Source of the DNA: an uncultured Bacilli bacterium
GTDB taxonomy: Bacteria; Bacillota_I; Bacilli_A; RF39; UBA660
Length of the DNA stretch: 58,333 bases
Assembly: GCA_934102255.1 (NCBI GenBank)
Contig: CAKOSN010000008.1
Span: forward strand, 1 to 58,333
Direction: 5' to 3'
Position 1 is the stretch's first letter, and every line of letters starts with the position of its first letter. A program made the translations under genes and the position numbers. The notes beneath the pieces were generated by a model, which worked only from the letters and a program-made list of their open reading frames with translations, was not told where the DNA came from and did not search any database. This document shows, piece by piece, positions 52,001-58,333 of this stretch.

Positions 52001-54475
52001 TTATTTATTTAAGATAGCGTCAACTGGTTGCATTTTATTTATCTTACGACAGCATAAGATACTCATAAAGCCAGATACGAAAATACTCAAGATTAATGTA
52101 AGTAACGGCGGTAACAAACCGATTTCAATACAATTTAAGTAAGTATAATCACTAAAGAATAATTTATTAGCTAAAAGACAAGCTAAATTCCAAAGAGGAA
52201 TAGCAATAGCAAAAGATACCGTAGCAATTGTTAAAGCTTCATAGCCAAATATTTTATAAATATCTTTATCCTTAGCTCCTAAACTTTTTAAAATGCCAAT
52301 ATTTTTCTTAGCATAACTAATAGTAGTACTAATAAAGTTAAAGATTAAAAGACTAGCAAACAAAATGAATACTAAAGCAATTATAACTAAGTAAGAATGA
52401 ACGCGATTATTAAACATTATAACACTACTGATACCATTTTCTAAATCGCCACCAAGGCCATAATTAACACCTTCATCTTCTATATTACCAGTATAACTAT
52501 AGTTTTTAATAAGACTTTTTAACTCATCTTGATTATCATAACCTATATAAATTTTTTCAATACCTTTTTTATTATGGTCAAATATATTGTAAGCATCAGA
52601 ACTTATATAACTTTCGCCTTCAAAAGTAATGCCAACTACTTTTAGTTCTTGATAATTATTAACATTCTTTCGGCTAGAAACCGAATTAAAAGTAATAACA
52701 TAAAAATCAGAGCCATATTCCGAAATTATATCTTTAGTAAAAGCAAATAAGGCATCATTATAAGTTAAATCATTATGTTCTTGTTGATATGTATTAAACT
52801 TTTTAGATAAATACCCTATTCTAGTTGAGTAAAGGTTTAAAATAGTACTAGCATCTAAAATTATTTCATTAGATTGAATTGGATTGGTACTAAGATTAAA
52901 ATTCATATCATAATATTCTTTATTATTATAATAGGCTACTTTATTACTAGGAATAGGAGAACCTATTGTACTTTCACTCTGTCTATCATTTAAAGTAAAT
53001 ACAATTCTATTTATTAATTCATCTTCTGTATATATTAATTCTTTATTATCAATAAAACCTTTAACATAGATATTATTGTATTCAGATAAGCCTTTAAAGT
53101 AATCAGCAATTTTTTTAGTTACTTTGGTGTTGTTACGGTAATCTTGGAAGGCTTCATCGTTTGGAAATTCGTTAATGCCCACAATAGTTACCGGATATTT
53201 GTCTAATGTGGTTGTAATATTTAAAATGTCTTGGAAAGTATTAGGTTTTATCAGCTCTTTATTACTATTATAAATGCCATATTCCATTATAGTATAGGCA
53301 ATATTTTTATCGATAACTATTTCATCATCTTTTACAGGTAATCTTCCTATATATAAATTTAAAATATTATCATTTTTAATTTCTACAACGTTATATTGTT
53401 GTTCGTTAGAAGAAGTAGAATAAATATCTTCATTTGTTGGTCCAAAAGTAAGACGCATATCAAAAATGTTATATACTGGACTTCCTAGTTTTAGGATATC
53501 TTCGCCTTCTTGTAGATACAATGGCTCACACAAAACATCTAAATCATACTCTTTTCTACAATTAGTTTTCTCGATAGCTAATTTAGTAATGTTATTATCA
53601 ACAAGTGTTTTTTCCGTAAATTTATTTTTATCAAAGAAAACAAAGGTTAACATAATACAAACACACATGAGTGCAAAAGCAGTAAGAATTGTTGTTACAA
53701 CAAATTTAACTGGTTTCATTTTAAGATTATGTAAAGTAAATTTAAAAGCATAACGACTTTTAAAGTTAGATGTTCTTAAAGCTATATTTTTATCGTCATC
53801 TTTTAGGGCCACAATGGTATCATTTATAACTTTACCGTCTTGCATGGTAATAAAGCCTCTACCAAATTCAGCTGCTAAAGTTTTATCATGAGTTACAACG
53901 ATAATACATTTATTCTCACTTATTTCTTTTAAAAGTTCCATTATTTGTCTAGAAGTGGCACTGTCTAAGTTGCCGGTTGGCTCGTCAGCTAAAATTATCT
54001 TCGGATTTTTAACTAAGGCTCTAGCGATTGCTACTCTTTGTCTTTGACCACCCGAAAGTTCATTGATATTACGAAGTCTTAGGTCGTAAAGTCCTACTCT
54101 TTTTAGAATTTCATCAATATCCGTATTATTATTTTGATTACTAAGTTCCAAGGCTAATTTTACATTATCATAGACATTGTATTCTAAAAATAAGTTATAG
54201 TCTTGAAAGATAAAGCCTACACAAGTATTACGGTAACTTACTAAGTCTTTCTTACTTAAGTTTTCTAAATTGATATTACCTACTTTTATAGAACCACTGT
54301 CGATTTTATCAAGGCAACCTAAGACATTAAGAAGAGTCGATTTACCAGAGCCACTTTCCCCAGTTATGAAGTATAATCCTTTACTAGGTATTTTAAAACT
54401 TATATCATCTAAAGCAATAGTATCACTAGTCTTTTTAGCTTTATAAGTTTTTTTAACATTTATTAATTCTATCAT
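52001..54475 (-). CDS. MacB-like ABC transporter, fused ATPase-permease, copy 2
   Basis: About 824 residues with the same architecture and start context as copy 1: GESGSGKST, LSGGQRQRVAIARAL, ILADEPTGNLD, one membrane segment near 265, a large extracellular domain, and three terminal membrane segments (FNFISTTISYAKKNIGILKS). The first ~225 residues differ from copy 1 at only a handful of positions, and the 5' leader is the same. The extracellular regions share scattered blocks (TYPVTI-like, NNIYVKGFIDNKELIYTE) but are much less alike. This pattern fits recent conversion of the ATPase half and diversifying selection on the outside. Confidence 0.88.
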   Translation of the reverse strand: MIELINVKKTYKAKKTSDTIALDDISFKIPSKGLYFITGESGSGKSTLLNVLGCLDKIDSGSIKVGNINLENLSKKDLVSYRNTCVGFIFQDYNLFLEYNVYDNVKLALELSNQNNNTDIDEILKRVGLYDLRLRNINELSGGQRQRVAIARALVKNPKIILADEPTGNLDSATSRQIMELLKEISENKCIIVVTHDKTLAAEFGRGFITMQDGKVINDTIVALKDDDKNIALRTSNFKSRYAFKFTLHNLKMKPVKFVVTTILTAFALMCVCIMLTFVFFDKNKFTEKTLVDNNITKLAIEKTNCRKEYDLDVLCEPLYLQEGEDILKLGSPVYNIFDMRLTFGPTNEDIYSTSSNEQQYNVVEIKNDNILNLYIGRLPVKDDEIVIDKNIAYTIMEYGIYNSNKELIKPNTFQDILNITTTLDKYPVTIVGINEFPNDEAFQDYRNNTKVTKKIADYFKGLSEYNNIYVKGFIDNKELIYTEDELINRIVFTLNDRQSESTIGSPIPSNKVAYYNNKEYYDMNFNLSTNPIQSNEIILDASTILNLYSTRIGYLSKKFNTYQQEHNDLTYNDALFAFTKDIISEYGSDFYVITFNSVSSRKNVNNYQELKVVGITFEGESYISSDAYNIFDHNKKGIEKIYIGYDNQDELKSLIKNYSYTGNIEDEGVNYGLGGDLENGISSVIMFNNRVHSYLVIIALVFILFASLLIFNFISTTISYAKKNIGILKSLGAKDKDIYKIFGYEALTIATVSFAIAIPLWNLACLLANKLFFSDYTYLNCIEIGLLPPLLTLILSIFVSGFMSILCCRKINKMQPVDAILNK

Positions 54476-54611
54476 ATACAATCCCTTTACTATATCTATA
54501 GTATACAGGAAAAGATAATTTTTTTAAATATATTTAGAAAAGAAAAAAGAAGTATTGTAACTTCAAATAATAATTATTTAAAAGTATAAATTCTTCCTTT
54601 GCATGTTTATA

Positions 54612-55232
54612 TTAGTGATTATTTTTAACAATACTTAATACTTGTTTATTTACAACATCTTCGACATAGTCATTTAAAGCTATCTTTGTCTTTATAGTAC
54701 TAGAATAGCCATTTTTATAATCTTCTAAAACAGATTCAACTAAATTAGCACGAACAGGAGTAGAAGATGCCACCACCATTAAATATTCATTTTTTTGTCA
54801 TTCTGAAATAATTTCTTCATCAAAAACAACTCTTACGCGCTTAATATCAGCATTTATTTCATAATAATAAGTCTCGTCATAAACTAACTTAGTTAAAACA
54901 TCGTAAATATATTTTTTATTACCAATAGTTAGTTCAATAAGATAATAATCTTGATTACGACTTTCAAGTAAATTAATATTACCTCTAGGCATTAAAAACT
55001 TAACAAATCCCAAAGAAATATTACGTAAATCAATACCTTTAAAATCTCTATTAAGTAAGCCAACTACCATTGGAAGATTATAATAATCATAATCTTTCAT
55101 AGATTCTAAAAGACTATTATCGTATTTTCTTATTTTGCCTTCTTTTAGACCATTTCTAATCTTTATGTTCAACTTCATATCTTCATATAATTTTTTTATT
55201 TCTTCTATCATCATGTATATCTCCCTTTGCAT
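54612..55232 (-). pseudogene. Unrecognised protein interrupted by an in-frame TGA
   Basis: The frame from 55232 encodes KLYEDMKLNIKIRNGLKEGK, YDYYNLPMVVGLLNRDFKGI, DYYLIELTIGNKKYIYDVLT and VVFDEEIISE, then TGA (54798-54800), then in the same frame QKNEYLMVVASSTPVRANLV...IVKNNH to TAA at 54612. The total of about 205 residues equals the neighbouring paralogue 55286-55879. TGG to TGA is a likely cause. TGA functions as a stop elsewhere (mreC), so this is nonsense rather than tryptophan. Alternatively the short N-terminal product is still used. Confidence 0.65.
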
Positions 55233-55285
55233 CTAATCTTATATCATATTCTTTTTATTTAAGCAATATTTTTAAAGTGTTTTTT

Positions 55286-55879
55286 TTACTTTTCTAATTT
55301 AAATTTAGGGCCTTTCGTGTTATCCGGACTATTTAAAAGATAATCACTTAAAATGCGCATAAATTGGAAATCTACTTTATTATTTCCTAACTTATAATTA
55401 CTAATAGCTAAGTCTGTTAATAAGATTCTTCTTGTACTCTTAGGATAGTCATAAGAAATATTGACACTAGCTTCAACTTGATGTTTTATATCTGAAGCAG
55501 TCATTATTTCCTTTAAAGTTGTAGTTTCTAAAGTAATATAAATATCATAATCGTATACGAGACCACTGTTAACATCATAAACATATTTGTTATTATCTTG
55601 TTCTAATAAGATTAGAGAATGATTCTTATTATTTTTAACGATTGTTACTTTACCATACTTAGTTAAAAGATAAGCCATTACTATAAGAATGTAATCAAAG
55701 TACATATCTTTATATGTTTTATTAGTAGCAAATACAACAAAGGGTACCGATAGATAATCAAAAATACTCATTTCTTGTAATAAAGCATCACTATAAATAG
55801 TTATTTTTTCGTTTTTAAAGCCTTCGGCAAATGTTTTTTGTTTTCTTTCTTGTTCTTCTATATATTTAAATTTATTCAT
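55286..55879 (-). CDS. Unrecognised protein, paralogue of the interrupted 54612-55232 gene
   Basis: 197 residues, no membrane segments. YSDALLQEMSIFDYLSVPFV, VVFATNKTYKDMYFDY, HSLILLEQDNNKYVYDVNSG and LVYDYDIYITLET align with the corresponding blocks of its neighbour (IYDVLTKLVYD). The C-terminal half (KSTRRILLTDLAISNYKLGN, VDFQFMRILSDYLLNSPD) is different. Family unknown. It lies downstream of the helicase operon, behind a terminator. Confidence 0.55.
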   Translation of the reverse strand: MNKFKYIEEQERKQKTFAEGFKNEKITIYSDALLQEMSIFDYLSVPFVVFATNKTYKDMYFDYILIVMAYLLTKYGKVTIVKNNKNHSLILLEQDNNKYVYDVNSGLVYDYDIYITLETTTLKEIMTASDIKHQVEASVNISYDYPKSTRRILLTDLAISNYKLGNNKVDFQFMRILSDYLLNSPDNTKGPKFKLEK

Positions 55880-55928
55880 TTTTAATTCACCTTTTCTTTT
55901 ATATCACAGATATCTTTCCAGGTCAAAG

Positions 55929-55955
55929 AAAAAGCCCTATATTTTAAGGCTTTTT
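55929..55955 (-). terminator. Terminator of the right helicase operon
   Basis: AAAAAGCC pairs with GGCTTTTT (loop TTAAAATATAG) on the minus strand, followed by a T-run, 28 nt after the stop of 55983-56306. Confidence 0.7.
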
Positions 55956-55982
55956 AAGTTTTTTTGAGTATTTTAGATAATT

Positions 55983-56306
55983 TTATTCATTTTCTTTTAA
56001 TTCTAAGTTTATTGTAGTATCAATTATTTTATCTAAAATAGTCATATTAAGACCAATTCTTTTAATATAGTCTTTACCCATTTTACTTTCTAAGTAAGTT
56101 AAAACTTTATTTAAGTAATAACTATCTAGTTCAAACATATCCATATAATTAATTATGATATCTTCTATAAAGTAGAAGCCTTTACTTTTAAGTAAGTTAT
56201 ATATTTCAATAAAGTTATTAGGATCTATTGATTTTAAATAGTCTAAATTATAATTACTATATAAGATATCTAAATAAGTATCATTTAAGTATTTATCAAA
56301 TATCAT
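55983..56306 (-). CDS. Small acidic-helical protein coupled to the right helicase
   Basis: 107 residues: MIFDKYLNDTYLDILYSNYN, KSIDPNNFIEIYNLLKSKGF and KMGKDYIKRIGLNMTILDKI, predicted all-helical, no recognised family. Its ATG overlaps the helicase stop by 4 nt, so it is translationally coupled and probably a partner subunit. Whether the left helicase has the same follower cannot be seen because it lies off the window. Confidence 0.6.
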   Translation of the reverse strand: MIFDKYLNDTYLDILYSNYNLDYLKSIDPNNFIEIYNLLKSKGFYFIEDIIINYMDMFELDSYYLNKVLTYLESKMGKDYIKRIGLNMTILDKIIDTTINLELKENE

Positions 56307-58333
56307 TTTTTTGTTACTCCTTTACCATAAGTATCTATTATTGTTTCTAATGATATACCATATTTTTCTTCGATATCAATACTACTCATGCTAAAGATAT
56401 CTATTAATTTTCCAGAGTTATCCACTGGCGAAATCCCATTACTGGTTAAGAATTTAATTTTACCTTGTAGTTCTAATAAAGATATACGGCTTAATACTTC
56501 TTTATTAAGTTTTTTGACAACAATAATGGACGTTTCGCCAATCTTTAATTCTTCTAAATAGTCTTCTATATCCTCCTTGTTAGCTTTGTTATCCCAAACC
56601 ATGCCAATAGCCTCTAATTTCTTAATTTTATCTGGTGATAAATCACCATTTTTATAATTTTGACGTGCATTGCTTATCCATCGTCCAAGTTTTTCTCCGG
56701 ACTTTGTTTTGTAGTTTTGTGGCACTAACAAGTCGCCATGTTCATTACGATACTCAACAGCTAATTGGTACCATTCATTCCAGATTTCTTCTTTATTAAT
56801 TGACGCATCCCATACCATGCCAATAGCATTTAGCTTCTTAATTTTGTCTGGTAATAAATTGCCTTCTTTATAACAAGAACGTTGGGTGCATATCCAAATC
56901 CCAAGTTTTTCTCCTGTCTTTGTTTGATAGTCCTTTGGTACTAACAAGTCACCTTGTTCATTGCGATACTCAACAGCTAGCTTGTACATTTTATTCCATT
57001 CATATTCTTTAACATCCCAAACCATATCAATAACTTCTAACTTCTTAATTTTGTCTGGTGATAAATCACCTTTTTTATAAATTAAACGTTGTTTGTTTAT
57101 CCATTGTCCAAGCTTTTCTCCTGACTTTGTTTTGTATCTACTTGGAACTAACAAGTCGCCATATTCATTACGATATTCAACAGCTAACTTGTACATTTTA
57201 TTCCATTCGTATTCTTTAACATCCCAAACCATATCAATAGCCTCTAACTTTTCAATTTTTTCTGTTGTTAAATTGCCATTTTTATAAGCTTGACGTGTAG
57301 TGCCTATCCACAATCCAAGTTTTTCTCCTGTCTTTGTTTGATAATCCTTTAGTACTAATAAGTCACCATGTTCATTGCGATACTCAACAGCTAATGGGTA
57401 CCATTTGTTCCAGGTTTCTTCTTTATTAATTGATGCATCCCAAACCATGTCAATGGCTTCTAACTTCTTAATTTGATCTGATGATAAATTGCCTTCTTTA
57501 TAACAAGAACGTTGAGTGCCTATCCAATTTCCAAGTTTTTCTCCTGTCTTTGTTTGATAGTCCTTTGGTACTAATAAGTCACCATGTTCATTGCGATACT
57601 CAACAGCTAGCTTGTACATTTTATTCCATTCATATTCATAAACACCCCATATCATACCAATGACCTCTAGCTTTTCAATTCTTTCTGGTGTTAAATCGCC
57701 ATTTTTATAAAGATAACGTTGATATCTTATCCAATTTCCAAGATTTTCTCCTGACTTTGTTTTGTAGTTTTGTGGCACTAACAAGTCACCATGTTCATTG
57801 TAATACTCTAAAGCTAGTTTGTACCATTTACTAAATACCTCTTCTGGAGATGCTAATTCATTTATTTCATGTTCAAGGTTTACAAAATCACTAACTGAAC
57901 TTTCAACTTGCAAGAAACCCTGTAAGAGTTTTTCTTCTTCGTCTTCCGATTCCTCCAATCTCCTTTGTCTTGTTGCCTCATCTATTTTTATATTCCATAA
58001 ATCTATCTTGGAACCTAGTCTTAAAATTTCTTCTATTACTTTTTTATTTTTGATACTATCTAATTCTTCTGAATTATTAAAATATTTAATATAACGATAT
58101 AAAATAACATTTAATTTTAAAGCGTAATTTTTTTCTTCTAAAATATTACTGTTCTTGTTTGGAAGCTTACCACCGTTATCATTTATCCAATCTATAATCG
58201 CTTTTAAATCATCTAAATCATTTATTGGGGATTGGTCTTTTTTTAGGTTAACAGTATTTATATTGTTAACTAAATCCATTACTATTGGACGGTCTTCCTC
58301 AGTAAATACATGACGATCAGGATAAGAATGAAT
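56303..58333 (-). CDS. DEAD/DEAH-type helicase with HA repeats, C-terminal part; 5' end off the window
   Basis: The frame is open to the right edge and begins IHSYPDRHVFTEEDRPIVMD, equivalent to the end of motif VI in the left helicase, which reads RCIHSYPDGHVFNEEERPIV. The next ~200 residues are nearly identical to that protein, followed by six HA repeats (GDLLVPQNYKTKSGENLG-type) and a unique C-terminal domain (ELKIGETSIIVVKKLNKEVL, SISLETIIDTYGKG). About 676 codons are visible. The upstream motor domain is off the window. The two helicases are in the same orientation about 51 kb apart. Confidence 0.88.
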   Translation of the reverse strand: MHSYPDRHVFTEEDRPIVMDLVNNINTVNLKKDQSPINDLDDLKAIIDWINDNGGKLPNKNSNILEEKNYALKLNVILYRYIKYFNNSEELDSIKNKKVIEEILRLGSKIDLWNIKIDEATRQRRLEESEDEEEKLLQGFLQVESSVSDFVNLEHEINELASPEEVFSKWYKLALEYYNEHGDLLVPQNYKTKSGENLGNWIRYQRYLYKNGDLTPERIEKLEVIGMIWGVYEYEWNKMYKLAVEYRNEHGDLLVPKDYQTKTGEKLGNWIGTQRSCYKEGNLSSDQIKKLEAIDMVWDASINKEETWNKWYPLAVEYRNEHGDLLVLKDYQTKTGEKLGLWIGTTRQAYKNGNLTTEKIEKLEAIDMVWDVKEYEWNKMYKLAVEYRNEYGDLLVPSRYKTKSGEKLGQWINKQRLIYKKGDLSPDKIKKLEVIDMVWDVKEYEWNKMYKLAVEYRNEQGDLLVPKDYQTKTGEKLGIWICTQRSCYKEGNLLPDKIKKLNAIGMVWDASINKEEIWNEWYQLAVEYRNEHGDLLVPQNYKTKSGEKLGRWISNARQNYKNGDLSPDKIKKLEAIGMVWDNKANKEDIEDYLEELKIGETSIIVVKKLNKEVLSRISLLELQGKIKFLTSNGISPVDNSGKLIDIFSMSSIDIEEKYGISLETIIDTYGKGVTKK

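Noticed and set aside
30942..54800. Reassigned stop codons (TAG or TGA read as sense)
   Set aside because: TAG and TGA end intact genes in this window (two array genes end in TAG; mreC and a surface gene end in TGA), and sigF needs a frame change, not readthrough.

Overview
The window is very AT-rich, with short intergenic gaps and nearly every gene on the minus strand. It carries sporulation genes (spoIVFA, spoIVFB, spoIIGA, sigE, a sigF-like gene, spoVAC, spoVAD, spoVAEB) plus mreC, mreD, radC and an HrcA/CIRCE-controlled hsp20. This points to a low-GC, spore-forming or sporulation-derived Bacillota, probably an uncultured gut Bacilli/Mollicutes-like lineage. That placement is inferred from gene content only. 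No rRNA, tRNA or CRISPR array was recognised.

The backbone is the classic locus spoIIB - radC - mreC - mreD - spoIVFA - spoIVFB (34.2 down to 5.5 kb), broken up by about 25 kb of accessory DNA. The inserts are membrane-anchored surface proteins, a three-copy MoxR-like AAA+ operon with a metallopeptidase/VWA partner, a DinJ/YafQ toxin-antitoxin pair, an IS remnant, and HipA-like and RhuM genes that are both disrupted. Rightward come a plus-strand array of two-TM coiled-coil paralogues (33.1-38.8 kb, several broken), spoIIGA-sigE, a DUF4143 ATPase, another surface protein, the sigF-spoVA operon (sigF split by a frameshift), two J-domain-like genes and hsp20, and two near-duplicate MacB-like ABC transporters around an intact HipA-like gene. 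Large paralogous helicases with HA repeats run off both edges.

The most interesting content is a family of five ~290-bp cassettes, each 77-97 bp upstream of a surface-protein gene (A 9622-9914, B 11495-11785, C 21160-21452, D 29458-29749, E 43191-43480). Each is bounded by two palindromic sites of the form TTTCATAGAG-N7-CTCTATGAAA in inverted orientation. The asymmetric 7-bp core is identical within each pair and different between pairs. Inside each cassette, at almost invariant spacing, are five TTGACYA-type direct repeats and one outward-facing sigmaA-type promoter with an extended -10 and a 17-bp spacer. This is the expected architecture of invertible promoters switched by site-specific recombination. 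As assembled, all five promoters point away from their gene (OFF). No recombinase gene was recognised in the window.

Working model: the cassettes phase-vary a mosaic family of surface proteins that share an N-terminal anchor and one conserved domain but swap C-terminal modules (GLUG repeats, glycine-rich, or a WRIVRINGDGS-type domain). Seven genes in the window are interrupted by nonsense codons or frameshifts, mostly in accessory cargo. The break in sigF, at a CCC-UAG shift-prone site, is the one most likely to matter.
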